Shown here in pieces: positions 42,330-51,888 of a stretch of DNA of 64,000 nucleotides. The DNA comes from Bacillota bacterium. Lineage in GTDB: Bacteria; Bacillota; UBA4882; UBA8346. Under the pieces are notes generated by a model. That model did no database searches. It was not told the DNA's origin and saw only the letters and a list, made by a program, of their open reading frames with translations. The stretch lies in contig JAEXFN010000020.1 in assembly GCA_023400055.1 (NCBI GenBank), positions 124,001 through 188,000 on the forward strand, written 5' to 3'. A program made the translations under genes and the position numbers. Position 1 is the stretch's first letter; every line of letters starts with the position of its first letter.

Positions 42330-42928
42330 TAACGTTCAACCTCCATCCCTCGTAGATAAGGAAGCAATATGCGCCGGAGAATTTTCCGGCCGCGATGGAT
42401 TCGCGAACGGACCGTCCCAATCGAAATTGCCAAAATCTGGGCAATTTCTTCATAGGAAAGGCCTTGAATGTCACAGAGGATTACCGCGGATCGGTATTCG
42501 GCCGGCAATTCGCGTAAACCCTGTTGAATCTGCCGCCCTAATTCGCCGCGCATAGCCTCTTCCTCGGGATTGGCCGTCCAATCCGGAATCTCGATGGTCT
42601 TTTCGTTTTCAAGGTGGGGTAACGGCTCATCGATTGAGGCGACCACCGGACGGTTTTTCTTTTTTCGATAATGGTCAATATACAGGTTATGAATAATCTG
42701 ATATAACCAACGGTCAAAGGCAGTTCCTTCTTCAAACTTGGCGAACGATTTATAGGCGCGATACAGACTCTCTTGCAGCAGGTCTTGGGCTTCATGGTGA
42801 TTTCCGGAAAGCCTGAAAGCGAATTGAAACAAGGGTTTTTCATAGGTTCTGACTAAGTCTTCAAAAACCGCCATTCGATCAGTGGTTTGGTGAGCAGTAG
42901 TGATTCGTTCAATTGTTGTCGTATTCAC
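42329..42928 (-). CDS. ECF-type RNA polymerase sigma factor (SigW-like)
   Basis: 199 aa with sigma region 2 (EAQDLLQESLYRAYKSF and FDRWLYQIIHNLYIDHYRKK) and region 4 (LPAEYRSAVILCDIQGLSYEEIAQI followed by GTVRSRIHRGRKIL). The two regions are linked by an acidic, Pro-containing stretch. It is encoded just downstream of htrA and upstream of its anti-sigma factor, an arrangement typical of envelope-stress control. Its promoter was not resolved. Confidence 0.93.
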   Translation of the reverse strand: MNTTTIERITTAHQTTDRMAVFEDLVRTYEKPLFQFAFRLSGNHHEAQDLLQESLYRAYKSFAKFEEGTAFDRWLYQIIHNLYIDHYRKKKNRPVVASIDEPLPHLENEKTIEIPDWTANPEEEAMRGELGRQIQQGLRELPAEYRSAVILCDIQGLSYEEIAQILAISIGTVRSRIHRGRKILRRILLPYLRGMEVER

Positions 42929-43018
42929 CGTAAATCACCTTCTTCGTTAGAATCATTCCTCTTAATGATTCCATTGTAACAAAAATTCGGTCATTTGATA
43001 ATTGGTAATTGTTTACGT

Positions 43019-44206
43019 TCACCGTTGGAATGGAATGCCTTGATTTCGATTGTTCGCTTCATCCAGATTTTGGGGCCGCGCATCAAGGGTCACTTTAAAA
43101 ACTTGCAGCTTCCCTTCACGGAAAATTAACAGTTCGAGAACTTTACCGACCTTGGAGTCTTTCACAATTTTTACGACATCATCGGGAGTTTTAATCTTTT
43201 GATGATTAATTTCTTTGATGATATCCCCGTTTTGAAGACCGGCTTTCTGGGCGGGACTGCCCGAATAGACTTGAATAATCGCACCATCCCGGTTCGGCAA
43301 GCCATAATAATCGGCGATCTGGTCGTTAATTTCAGTGAGACCGACTCCCAGCCAAGGAGTGGCCGGCCGTTGGACTTTACCTTTTTCGATCAGCTCTTGA
43401 GAAACTTTTTTGGCTAAATCGATCGGAATCGCAAAACCCAAACCTTGCGCGTTTGCGATAATGGCTTCGTTAATTCCGATGACTTTTCCAGAAAGATCGA
43501 CCAGCGGACCGCCGCTATTTCCGGGATTGATTGCTGCGTCCGTTTGAATTAGGTTACCCGTCTGATCCGGATCTTCGAGGGAACGTCCCAAGGCGCTGAC
43601 GATTCCGGCGGTAACTGTATCGTGAAGGCCGTACGGGTTGCCGATGGCCATTACCCATTCTCCGGGAAGCAACTCGCTGGAGTTCCCCATTTCAACCGCA
43701 GGAAGATTTTTGGCGTCGATCTTTACAACCGCCAGATCGGTGGTGGGATCGGTCCCGACCACGCGACCGTTAAATTTTTTGCCGCCAAAGAGGGTTACCT
43801 GCAATTGTTGAGCGCCATGGACCACATGCTCATTGGTAAGGATATAACCATCGGAACGAATGATAAACCCCGAGCCGGTTCCACGCTGTTCCTGTTTTTG
43901 TTGCTGGTCAAAGAAACCGGGCGGGAAAAACTCTTTGGGAAGGCCAAACGGTATGGACGGACTCGTCGCGACCACTGAAACCGTGTCGATATAAACGACT
44001 GAGGACGCCACCTTTTGACGGGCCGCTACAAACGAGTTATTGGCCAAACTACCGGTCAAGTCATATTTAGTGGGGACGACATTCATCGGATTGGTTTGAT
44101 TTTTGGCAAGCAATCCCGGTGTTACCCCTATAATGATTCCTGCCGTAATTAACGACGACAATAATGCGATAATAAAATATCCGCCAATTTTTTTAATTCG
44201 AATCAT
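43019..44206 (-). CDS. htrA: HtrA/DegP-type membrane-anchored serine protease
   Basis: 395 aa. One N-terminal membrane anchor is followed by a trypsin-like domain with His in TNEHVVHGAQ, Asp in TTDLAVVKI and Ser in NPGNSGGPLVD. A single PDZ domain (near residues 295-385, with GAIIQVYSGSPAQKAGLQNG) completes the protein. It acts outside the cytoplasm, degrading or refolding damaged envelope proteins. The ATG at 44206 has GGAGG 8 nt upstream. It lies ahead of the ECF sigma and anti-sigma genes on the same strand, so it is probably part of their regulon. Confidence 0.94.
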   Translation of the reverse strand: MIRIKKIGGYFIIALLSSLITAGIIIGVTPGLLAKNQTNPMNVVPTKYDLTGSLANNSFVAARQKVASSVVYIDTVSVVATSPSIPFGLPKEFFPPGFFDQQQKQEQRGTGSGFIIRSDGYILTNEHVVHGAQQLQVTLFGGKKFNGRVVGTDPTTDLAVVKIDAKNLPAVEMGNSSELLPGEWVMAIGNPYGLHDTVTAGIVSALGRSLEDPDQTGNLIQTDAAINPGNSGGPLVDLSGKVIGINEAIIANAQGLGFAIPIDLAKKVSQELIEKGKVQRPATPWLGVGLTEINDQIADYYGLPNRDGAIIQVYSGSPAQKAGLQNGDIIKEINHQKIKTPDDVVKIVKDSKVGKVLELLIFREGKLQVFKVTLDARPQNLDEANNRNQGIPFQR

Positions 44207-44453
44207 TATTAATACCTCCAAACACTGTTCATAATAAAACTGGCTAAAAACTACAAGTCAGATTTGCTATGAATTTCCTTGACTCACCTCATTATATTAC
44301 TCATAACGGCTACCAGGTCAAAAAAGTTCCGTGTTCCAAAGGAAATTTGCAGAATAAAAAGAGGAATTCGCCGGAAAAGGTTGAATATAATTATCATTTC
44401 CAACAATACCCTAAATTGGACAATAATATTTTTGTAGAAAGGTAACAATTTCC

Positions 44454-45332
44454 TTGGAGCTTAGTATGACTGGTTACGGTCGGGGAACGGCCACAACATC
44501 AACGTATGTAATTACTATCGATATTAAGTCTATCAACCATCGCTATCAAGAAATTTATTTTAAATTACCGAAATCCTATTCATTCCTAGAAGATCGCCTG
44601 CGTCGTGAGATTAACAATCGGGTCTCCCGCGGTAAGATCGAAGTGAATGTCAATATCGATAAATTGACGACTGAAGAAAATTTGGTGGCCGTCAATCGTT
44701 CGCTACTTAATTCTTATTTGACTGCTATTGAAGAGTTAAAGAATGAATTTGGCGTTCCAGGAAGCATTGATGTTCAATCTCTTATCAATATTCCCGATCT
44801 ATTCAAAGTAACTCAGTCCGAGTTAGATCAGGATAGTATCGCCGAGATTGCCGGACAAGTCTTAGATACCGCTCTCGCTACGCTGATAGAATCCAGAAAA
44901 ACGGAAGGGGAGCGTCTCGTACAGGATTTGGTTGAAAAGATCGCTTTTCTCCATTCGCTCAGGAGGCAGCTGATCGAATTGGCCCCGCAAGTGGTAACCG
45001 GCTATCAAGAACGCTTAACCAAACGTCTCATCGAGTTGGTTGGCGGAATCGAAATCGATCCGTCGCGTGTAGCGATGGAAGTCGCAATATTTGCCGATAA
45101 GTCGGATATTACCGAAGAATTGGTTCGTATTGAAAGCCATTTGACTCAATTGGCCAGTTTCTTAAAAAATCAGGAACCAATTGGCAGACGTTTGGATTTT
45201 TTGATCCAAGAACTGAATCGAGAGATAAATACCGTCGGTTCAAAGGCAAATGATCTAAAAATTGCTCAATTGGTGATTGAGTTCAAATCCGTCCTCGAGA
45301 AGATCAGGGAACAAATTCAAAATATTGAATAG
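44454..45332 (+). CDS. yicC: YicC family protein
   Basis: 292-aa member of the YicC/YloC family, now known as a metal-dependent endoribonuclease group. The N-terminal SMTGYGRG and DIKSINHRYQEIYFKLP, and the C-terminal GRRLDFLIQELNREINTVGSKAND, are the family hallmarks. The TTG start at 44454 gives the conserved M-x-x-S-M-T-G beginning; the ATG at 44466 (with GGAG 6 nt upstream) is a good alternative. It heads the usual Bacillota housekeeping run (remA, rpoZ, coaBC, priA, def, fmt, rsmB). Confidence 0.93.
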   Translation: MELSMTGYGRGTATTSTYVITIDIKSINHRYQEIYFKLPKSYSFLEDRLRREINNRVSRGKIEVNVNIDKLTTEENLVAVNRSLLNSYLTAIEELKNEFGVPGSIDVQSLINIPDLFKVTQSELDQDSIAEIAGQVLDTALATLIESRKTEGERLVQDLVEKIAFLHSLRRQLIELAPQVVTGYQERLTKRLIELVGGIEIDPSRVAMEVAIFADKSDITEELVRIESHLTQLASFLKNQEPIGRRLDFLIQELNREINTVGSKANDLKIAQLVIEFKSVLEKIREQIQNIE

Positions 45333-45345
45333 GAGGTGAAGCAGA

Positions 45346-45660
45346 GTGGCGTTACCAAAACTTTCGCTTGATGAAAAGAAAAAGGCTCTGAAAAAAGCTC
45401 AGGAAGTACGCAGTAAGCGCGCGAAGATCAGACAGAACCTAAAAGCGGGGAAAACAACGATTCGTGAGGTATTGGAAAACATCAACGACGATGTCATCGC
45501 TAAAATGAGAGTGGTTTACTTACTCGAATCCTTACCACGAATTGGGAAAGTCAAAACCAAAAAGATCATGAACGATATTGGGATTGACGAGACTCGCCGC
45601 ATCCAAGGCCTCGGAAACCGACAGAAACAAGCCTTAATTGAACGTCTCGGCAGCAATTAG
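45346..45660 (+). CDS. mihF: Actinobacterial-type integration host factor (mIHF-like)
   Basis: 104-aa basic nucleoid protein. A Lys/Arg-rich N-terminal helix (residues 9-35) is followed by an H2TH-like DNA-binding module, LLESLPRIGKVKTKKIMNDIGI and RRIQGLGNRQKQALIERL. This matches mIHF of actinobacteria, where it lies beside gmk, rpoZ and coaBC. Here it occupies the same neighbourhood in a Bacillota-like context. AGGAGGTGAAG precedes the GTG start. Confidence 0.85.
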   Translation: MALPKLSLDEKKKALKKAQEVRSKRAKIRQNLKAGKTTIREVLENINDDVIAKMRVVYLLESLPRIGKVKTKKIMNDIGIDETRRIQGLGNRQKQALIERLGSN

Positions 45661-45685
45661 AAGAAGGAGGCCTTTGTTTCGAAAT

Positions 45686-45952
45686 ATGGATATCAAACTT
45701 ATCAACATTGGTTTTGGAAACATTGTGTCCGCTAATCGGATCGTGGCCATTGTCAGTCCTGAATCTTCGCCCATCAAGCGAATCATTCAAGAAAGTCGGG
45801 ATAAAGGTATGTTAATCGATGCAACCTATGGAAGGAGAACTCGCGCAGTTATCATTACCGATAGTGATCACGTGATTCTTTCGGCCGTCCAACCAGAAAC
45901 TGTTGCGCATCGACTCAATTCCAAGGATGCTTCGGTCGATCCTGAAGATTAA
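45686..45952 (+). CDS. remA: Extracellular matrix regulator RemA (DUF370)
   Basis: 88-aa DNA-binding regulator. It starts MDIKLINIGFGNIVSANRI and contains SPIKRIIQESRDKGMLIDAT and GRRTRAVIITDSDHVILS, closely resembling Bacillus RemA. The ATG at 45686 gives the family N-terminus, although the AAGGAGG at 45664 lies 15 nt away. A TTG at 45674 is the alternative. RemA normally precedes gmk; here the next gene is rpoZ. Confidence 0.92.
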   Translation: MDIKLINIGFGNIVSANRIVAIVSPESSPIKRIIQESRDKGMLIDATYGRRTRAVIITDSDHVILSAVQPETVAHRLNSKDASVDPED

Positions 45953-46274
45953 AATGTATTGGTATCGATAGTTGTTGATTGTTTGGTTTGTTTTCACATA
46001 AACATGCCATAATAATCAGCACTATTTTTTTGACCGAAATTCTCCCCCCTACAAAAACCGGATCCAGCTTTCTCTGCCCCACAGGTATCATTCGGAAATT
46101 AATCTTGACAGTTTACCAGATTGAATGTATTATACATGTGGATCGTTATGGTCATTTGCTTTAGCATTTAGCTATCAGCAATTTTTATTTTCCAATATAA
46201 TACATTTAAACATCTAAATTCCGAATATAAACATTAAAAACGCATATTCTAAAACCGCAAAAGGGGGCAACAAT
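45953..46274. other. AT-rich gap where gmk is usually found
   Basis: 320 bp with no gene. It carries the rpoZ promoter (46105-46133) and no trace of guanylate kinase motifs. An open frame at 45979-46164 has no ribosome site. Confidence 0.6.
46105..46133 (+). promoter_or_regulatory. rpoZ promoter
   Basis: TTGACA (46105-46110), a 17-bp spacer and TATTAT (46128-46133). A leader of about 135 nt precedes the start codon. Confidence 0.75.
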
Positions 46275-46478
46275 TTGATCTATCCTTCATTGGATGAATT
46301 ACTTAAGAAAGTCGATAGCCGGTATACATTAGTAACCGCCGCCGCCAAACGGGCCCGGAAAATCCTGGAAGAGGAAAAGTTAAACGAAGATAAAACCATC
46401 AAAGCAGTTACCCTTGCTTTGGAAGAGATCGGAGCCGGTAAAATTAAGGTTGAACGAACGAAAACCGGTATTAAATAG
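46275..46478 (+). CDS. rpoZ: RNA polymerase omega subunit
   Basis: 67-aa omega subunit that assists RNA polymerase assembly. It has the conserved start IYPSLDELLKKVDSRYTLV, then AAAKRARKI and a C-terminal helix ending AVTLALEEIGAGKIKVE. The TTG start at 46275 follows AAAGGGGGC. A terminator lies at 46572, and coaBC begins 280 nt downstream. Confidence 0.93.
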   Translation: MIYPSLDELLKKVDSRYTLVTAAAKRARKILEEEKLNEDKTIKAVTLALEEIGAGKIKVERTKTGIK

Positions 46479-46571
46479 GCCTTCTAGTTTACATTTTCAT
46501 AAAGTATGGGGTGTTTTTTAGGAATTTAGAATTTTTGTTTGTAAGTTGGAAAGTGGATCTTCATGATATTT

Positions 46572-46600
46572 CTCAGAGCCTTGTGACTCTGAGTTTTTTG
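46572..46600 (+). terminator. rpoZ terminator
   Basis: CTCAGAG / CTCTGAG stem with an 8-nt loop followed by TTTTTTG. Confidence 0.8.
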
Positions 46601-46757
46601 TTCTATAATTAACTAAATGAAGTGGATCCCCAACTTAAGGGATGATTATTCGTACAAAGTTAAAGGTTAGAAAGAGCATTTGCCAATTGATCTACTTGAT
46701 ATGAACCAAATTTAAAATAAACAGTTTTTCGATAGTAAAGTTCTGGTGGTGCGAATC

Positions 46758-47975
46758 ATGAATCAAAAAACCTTAGTTTTAGGCGTCTCCGGTGGGATCG
46801 CCGTTTATAAAGTTCCGGAGCTCATCAGTCGGCTCCGCAAAAAAGGAATAGCGGTCGAAGTTATTTTAACCAAGTCTGCCGCCGAATTTGTGACGCCGAT
46901 GACTTTTCGGGAAGTCTCCCAAAACCCGGTTCACTTAGATATGTTCCAAGACGCTTTTCAATGGAATGTAGAGCATATCGCCCTAGCGAAAAAGGCCGAT
47001 CTCATGGCCGTTATACCAGCTACTGCCAATATAATCGGCAAAATTGCCAATGGTATCGCCGATGACTTATTGACCACGTCGATTATGGCGACGCGGGCGC
47101 CAAGGCTCATCGCCCCCGCCATGAATACCGGAATGTATGAGAACCCCATTCTGCAGAAGAATTTGAATGTTTTACGCGAATATGACTATGTAATTGTCGG
47201 CCCCGAGTCCGGTCAACTCCTTTGCGGAGACAATGGCAGCGGTCGACTGTCTTCCCTGGAGGAACTGGAGATGCAGATCTTGCGCCTCCTGTCCCAGGGA
47301 GATTTGGTTGGAGAAACCGTCTTGGTAACCGCAGGGGGGACCCGCGAGCCGCTCGACCCGGTCCGTTATATCGGAAACCGTTCCTCGGGCCGGATGGGTC
47401 ATGCCATCGCCGAAGCCGCTTTTAAAAGAGGAGCGAAAGTATTGCTTATTTCCACCGCCGATGCTCCGCCTAGTTATCAAGGCCTGGAAACCCACCGGGT
47501 GGATACAGCCGAACAAATGCGCGATATCGCACTGCGATTGGCGGCTCAGGCCTCGATTGTTATTAAAGCGGCGGCACCGGCCGATTATCGTCCCCAGACC
47601 ACTTCCGATCAGAAGATTAAAAAAAGCGCCAATGGACTCGCGGTTCAACTGGTGCTAAATCCCGATATTCTCGAAGAATTAGGTCACAGCAAACCAGCGG
47701 GTCAAATCCTGGTTGGTTTTGCCGCCGAGACGCAAGATTTACGTCAAAACGCATTAGCGAAGCTAAACCGTAAGAATCTTGATATTATCGTTGGTAATCT
47801 GGTCAACATCCCGGGCCTCGGTATGGGGGCCGCCAATAATCGTGTGACGATTTATACCCAAGCTGAGGCGGTTGAGCTTCCGGAGCAATCCAAAGCGGCT
47901 TTAGCCGACCAGATTTTAGATTATATTATGGGTTATAAGAAAAAAACCGCCACGCATGCCGGCCATGATCGCTAA
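46758..47975 (+). CDS. coaBC: Bifunctional phosphopantothenoylcysteine decarboxylase / phosphopantothenate-cysteine ligase
   Basis: 405-aa coenzyme A enzyme. The N-terminal CoaC flavoprotein begins LVLGVSGGIAVYKVPEL and carries PAMNTGMYENP. The C-terminal CoaB ligase begins around residue 185 with VLVTAGGTREPLDPVRYIGN, with later KIKKSANGLAVQLVLNPDIL and FAAETQD. The ATG at 46758 is used, with GGTGGT upstream. priA begins inside its last codons. Confidence 0.95.
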   Translation: MNQKTLVLGVSGGIAVYKVPELISRLRKKGIAVEVILTKSAAEFVTPMTFREVSQNPVHLDMFQDAFQWNVEHIALAKKADLMAVIPATANIIGKIANGIADDLLTTSIMATRAPRLIAPAMNTGMYENPILQKNLNVLREYDYVIVGPESGQLLCGDNGSGRLSSLEELEMQILRLLSQGDLVGETVLVTAGGTREPLDPVRYIGNRSSGRMGHAIAEAAFKRGAKVLLISTADAPPSYQGLETHRVDTAEQMRDIALRLAAQASIVIKAAAPADYRPQTTSDQKIKKSANGLAVQLVLNPDILEELGHSKPAGQILVGFAAETQDLRQNALAKLNRKNLDIIVGNLVNIPGLGMGAANNRVTIYTQAEAVELPEQSKAALADQILDYIMGYKKKTATHAGHDR

Positions 47976-50424
47976 AGTTTTGATTGCGACGCAAGCCCAG
48001 CAACTGGATCGTTTATTTGACTATATCATCCCGGAAGCCATGGTTGGTCTTTTGCGGGTCGGCTCGCGGGTCCTGGTTCCATTTCAAAACCGCCAAAACA
48101 TGGGTTATGTTTGGCAGCTTGCGGAGGAGCCGGAATGCGCCAATGTCAAAGAAGTTCAAGAACTCCTCGATGAACAGCCGCTCATCAACGAGGCTCAATA
48201 CCATCTCATCAATCAATTGGCGGATTATTATTTCGTCAGTCGCGTGGATGTTATTAAATGTTGTTTGCCGCCGGGAATCAACTTTCGTAAAAAACGTTAT
48301 TATCGGATTCGAGAGGAATATTCTCAAATCGGTCAGCGGTTGATGGCGGTTTTTTCAAGACCAATAGTTGATGAGACGATCAAATTGTTGGAAGCCGGCG
48401 TCAAAGCCAACTGGACGATTGATGGCTGGCAAAGGAAATTTGCACACTTGCCAAAAGCTTGGGAGTTCCTGCAAAGCAATCGGATTCTTCTGGCTACCAG
48501 TGACCTTGTTGAACCGAAGATCGCCCCCAAACAAGTTCGCTTATTGATGTTGGCCAAAGACGCCTGTTTCGATAAGGAGACTGCGCCGGCTAAAAGGATC
48601 CATGCTTGTCTTTCGGGGAATGAAGCTGGTTTGACCCGTAGCCAACTTTGCGCCACTGCCGAAGTAAGTTCTTCGGTGATTGATCGTCTTTGTAAGGAAG
48701 CAAAACTTATTGCCCGCGATTCGACCCAGGAACGGATACCCATTGGCCTGGAGGAAACAGCCGCGGCGCTATCGGTTCATTTAACCGAACAGCAGCAGCA
48801 AGCTTTGCGAGTGATTCTCGATCCCGCCGGTCCTTCTTGTCTTTTATTGCATGGCATCACGGGCAGCGGCAAAACCGAGGTTTACTTTGAAGCAGCATTA
48901 GAGCTGATTCGAAAGGGGTTTCAAGTTCTCTATCTTGTACCGGAGATTTCTTTGACTCCTCAGACCCTGGAACGCGCCAAACGTCGCTTCGGCAAAGAGG
49001 TGGCCTTGCTGCACAGCAATATGTCCGACGGCGAACGCTATGATCAATGGTTCAAGATTCAAAATGGGGCCGCCCGTTTTGTACTCGGCGCTCGCTCGGC
49101 GGTTTTTGCACCTTTTACCAACCTGGGTCTGATTATTGTGGATGAAGAGCATGAATCTTCATATAAGCAGGAAGACTCCCCCAGGTATCATACGCGGTGG
49201 GTGGTAGAGAAACTGGCGGAGATTACGGGCGCCAAAGTCGTTTTCGGCAGCGCCACGCCGGCCGTGGAATCATTTTATCAGGCTCGTACTGGGAAATACG
49301 GCTATATCCATTTGGATCAACGCTACAACCAAAGCCGTTTGCCGGAAGTCACCATGGTTGATATGCGGGAAGAACTACGGTCCGGCAATAAAAATGTTCT
49401 TAGTCGCCTTTTGCGGGAGTCGATCCAAAAAGTACTTGATCGCCATGAACAAGTTATCTTATTATTGAACCGGCGCGGTTACGCTACTTTTATATTATGC
49501 CGGGATTGCGGCCAGGCGCTTCGCTGCCCTTCCTGTGATGTTTCGTTAACGTACCATCAAAACGAACGGTTTTTGCGCTGCCATTATTGTGATTATCGGA
49601 TGCCGATTCCCGAAACCTGTCCGAATTGCCAGAGCAGCCGGATCCGTTATTTCGGGAACGGCACCCAGAAACTTGAAGAGGAGCTGAAGCAGTTCTTCCC
49701 CGAGGCCGGTATCATCCGAATGGATATCGATTCGACCGCCCGGAAAGGTTCCCATTACGAAATCTATCAAAAACTGCGCGACGGTTCGGTCGATATCTTG
49801 TTGGGCACCCAAATGATCGCCAAAGGATTGGATTTGCCCCGGGTCACACTGGTTGGAGTCATCTCAGCCGATTCGACGCTGAACATTCCCGATTTTCGCG
49901 CCGCCGAACGAACTTTTCAGTTATTGACTCAGGTAGCCGGCAGAGCGGGGCGGGGAGAACAACCGGGTCATGTCATATTCCAATCGTATAATCAAGAGCA
50001 TTATTCATTGCAGACAGCACGCAATCATGATTACTTGGGCTTTTACGAGCGAGAAATTTTAGGACGGCAGGAACTGCGGTTCCCGCCATTTTCAGAACTG
50101 GTCAAACTCGGCTTTGCAGGGCTTCAATCCGCTGCCGTCAGTGCGGCGGCTACCGAGTTTTACCGGATACTCCAGGAGCGGATTCGGGAATATGAACGGA
50201 ATAGTAATTTAAATCAGAGTCCGGATGCTTGGCTCGAGATCCTGGGACCCGCGCCAGCCTTAATCCCGAAAATCCAAGACAATTATCGCTGGCAGATTTT
50301 GATCAAATGCAACCATCCCGCTTTGCTTGAGCGAACGGTAAAGTCGGCTTGGGAACAATTCGCGGTTCAGAAATATCCTACGGTCCGGGTTTACCGCGAC
50401 CGAAATCCTTTCTCGATCATATAA
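47965..50424 (+). CDS. priA: Primosomal protein N', replication restart helicase PriA
   Basis: About 819 aa. An N-terminal DNA-binding domain is followed by a superfamily 2 helicase with Walker A GITGSGKTEVY (near residue 300) and DEEH in VDEEHESSYKQ. A zinc region holds CRDCGQALRCPSC, CHYC and CPNC. The helicase C-terminal motif includes GTQMIAKGLDLPRVTLVG and AGRAGRGEQPG. PriA reloads the replisome at stalled forks. The start may be ATG 47965 or 47956; both overlap coaBC. Confidence 0.96.
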   Translation: MIAKVLIATQAQQLDRLFDYIIPEAMVGLLRVGSRVLVPFQNRQNMGYVWQLAEEPECANVKEVQELLDEQPLINEAQYHLINQLADYYFVSRVDVIKCCLPPGINFRKKRYYRIREEYSQIGQRLMAVFSRPIVDETIKLLEAGVKANWTIDGWQRKFAHLPKAWEFLQSNRILLATSDLVEPKIAPKQVRLLMLAKDACFDKETAPAKRIHACLSGNEAGLTRSQLCATAEVSSSVIDRLCKEAKLIARDSTQERIPIGLEETAAALSVHLTEQQQQALRVILDPAGPSCLLLHGITGSGKTEVYFEAALELIRKGFQVLYLVPEISLTPQTLERAKRRFGKEVALLHSNMSDGERYDQWFKIQNGAARFVLGARSAVFAPFTNLGLIIVDEEHESSYKQEDSPRYHTRWVVEKLAEITGAKVVFGSATPAVESFYQARTGKYGYIHLDQRYNQSRLPEVTMVDMREELRSGNKNVLSRLLRESIQKVLDRHEQVILLLNRRGYATFILCRDCGQALRCPSCDVSLTYHQNERFLRCHYCDYRMPIPETCPNCQSSRIRYFGNGTQKLEEELKQFFPEAGIIRMDIDSTARKGSHYEIYQKLRDGSVDILLGTQMIAKGLDLPRVTLVGVISADSTLNIPDFRAAERTFQLLTQVAGRAGRGEQPGHVIFQSYNQEHYSLQTARNHDYLGFYEREILGRQELRFPPFSELVKLGFAGLQSAAVSAAATEFYRILQERIREYERNSNLNQSPDAWLEILGPAPALIPKIQDNYRWQILIKCNHPALLERTVKSAWEQFAVQKYPTVRVYRDRNPFSII

Positions 50425-50445
50425 TAAAAACTGAGGTGTTGCGAC

Positions 50446-50898
50446 TTGGCTATTTTAAAAATTTTAACCGAAGGAGATCCGATCCTTCGCCAAAAATCCA
50501 AACCAGTGACGAAAATCACGAAAAGACTCCGCGACCTCGTCAAAGATATGCTGGAGACCATGTATCATGCCAAAGGCGTGGGTTTGGCCGCGCCGCAAGT
50601 CGGTGTTACCGAACGGATTGTGGTCATCGATGCCGGCGAAGGCCCGATTGTTTTGATCAATCCGACGGTCACCAGCGCGGAAGGGCAGATCAAAGATGTC
50701 GAGGGATGCCTCTCGATCCCCGGGCGGAATGAATATATCACCCGGGCTGAGCGAGTAACGGTCCAGGCTCTCAATCTGGAAGGCAAACCCATTCAATTGG
50801 AAGGAACCGAATTGCTGGCCCGGGCGTTTCAGCATGAGATCGACCATTTGGACGGGATCTTGTTCATTGATTACCTGCCAAAGGAGAACCAACCGTAA
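50446..50898 (+). CDS. def: Peptide deformylase
   Basis: 150-aa metalloenzyme that removes the formyl group from new proteins. It has all three motifs: GVGLAAPQVG (near residue 45), EGCLSIPG (near 86) and QHEIDHLDG (near 130). The Cys of motif 2 and both His of motif 3 bind the metal. The TTG start at 50446 has GAGGTG 8-9 nt upstream. Its stop overlaps the fmt start (TAATG). Confidence 0.97.
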   Translation: MAILKILTEGDPILRQKSKPVTKITKRLRDLVKDMLETMYHAKGVGLAAPQVGVTERIVVIDAGEGPIVLINPTVTSAEGQIKDVEGCLSIPGRNEYITRAERVTVQALNLEGKPIQLEGTELLARAFQHEIDHLDGILFIDYLPKENQP

Positions 50899-51875
50899 TG
50901 CGCATCGTATTTATGGGTACCCCGGCCTTTGCGGCAGCCAGTTTGGAGGCTTTGCTCCTTCACGATCGTTTTGAGATCGCCGGCGTGGTAACGCAGCCCG
51001 ATCGACCCAAAGGCCGCGGAATGGCCTTGCAGCCATCGGAGGTCAAAGTTGTCGCTACCCGGGCAGGGCTGCCGCTCTGGCAGCCGGAGCGGGTAGCGGA
51101 TGCCCAATTTTTGGAGATATTTGCTCAGCTCGATCCCGATGTCGTAGTAGTGGTGGCCTTTGGCCAAAAGATTCCCGCGCCGATTTTGTTCGGGCCCAAA
51201 TATGGCTGCATCAATGTCCATGGTTCATTGTTGCCCAAGTATCGCGGCGCGGCTCCGATTCAATGGAGCATCCTGAATGGCGATTCCGATGCCGGGGTAA
51301 CTACGATGTACATGGACGAAGGCTGGGATACCGGAGATATCATCTATCAGCAGCAATTGACTATCAACCCGGATGAAAATTTTGCCGATCTTTATCAAAG
51401 AATGGCTGCGCTGGGCGGAGAACTCTTGGTCAAAACTTTACAGGACGTTGCCGCCGGAACCGCGCCGCGGATTCGCCAAGACAATCGTTTCGCGACGTTG
51501 GCGCCGAAACTGAAACCAGAACTCGAAAGAATTGACTGGACAGGCTCAGCAAGAAGTATCCATAATTTAATCCGGGTGTTGGCACCGGCTCCGGGAGCGG
51601 AAACCTTTTTGAATGACGAACGTTTAAAGATCGTAGAGTCGCGGTTGGCCCAGGACCAGGAGCAGGAAACCGCTTTTCCAGCGGAACGGCCCGGCCAGAT
51701 CGTGCGGATCGCCAAAGAAGCCGGAATTATCGTAGCCGCCGGGGACAATTGCCAGTTGATCATCACCAAGGTACACCCCGTCGGCAAAAAAGTGATGACG
51801 GCCACGGATTTCGCGAACGGGCGGCGGCTAAAACCAGGAATGGTTTTTGGCAAAAAGGATACCATTACTACATAA
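50898..51875 (+). CDS. fmt: Methionyl-tRNA formyltransferase
   Basis: 325-aa enzyme that formylates initiator Met-tRNA. The active-site stretch has HGSLLPKYRGAAPIQW (near residue 110) and VTTMYMDEGWDTGDI. It begins MRIVFMGTPAFAAASLEAL. The start overlaps def by one base, giving the usual def-fmt pair. Confidence 0.97.
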   Translation: MRIVFMGTPAFAAASLEALLLHDRFEIAGVVTQPDRPKGRGMALQPSEVKVVATRAGLPLWQPERVADAQFLEIFAQLDPDVVVVVAFGQKIPAPILFGPKYGCINVHGSLLPKYRGAAPIQWSILNGDSDAGVTTMYMDEGWDTGDIIYQQQLTINPDENFADLYQRMAALGGELLVKTLQDVAAGTAPRIRQDNRFATLAPKLKPELERIDWTGSARSIHNLIRVLAPAPGAETFLNDERLKIVESRLAQDQEQETAFPAERPGQIVRIAKEAGIIVAAGDNCQLIITKVHPVGKKVMTATDFANGRRLKPGMVFGKKDTITT

Positions 51876-51888
51876 GGAGGGAATCACG

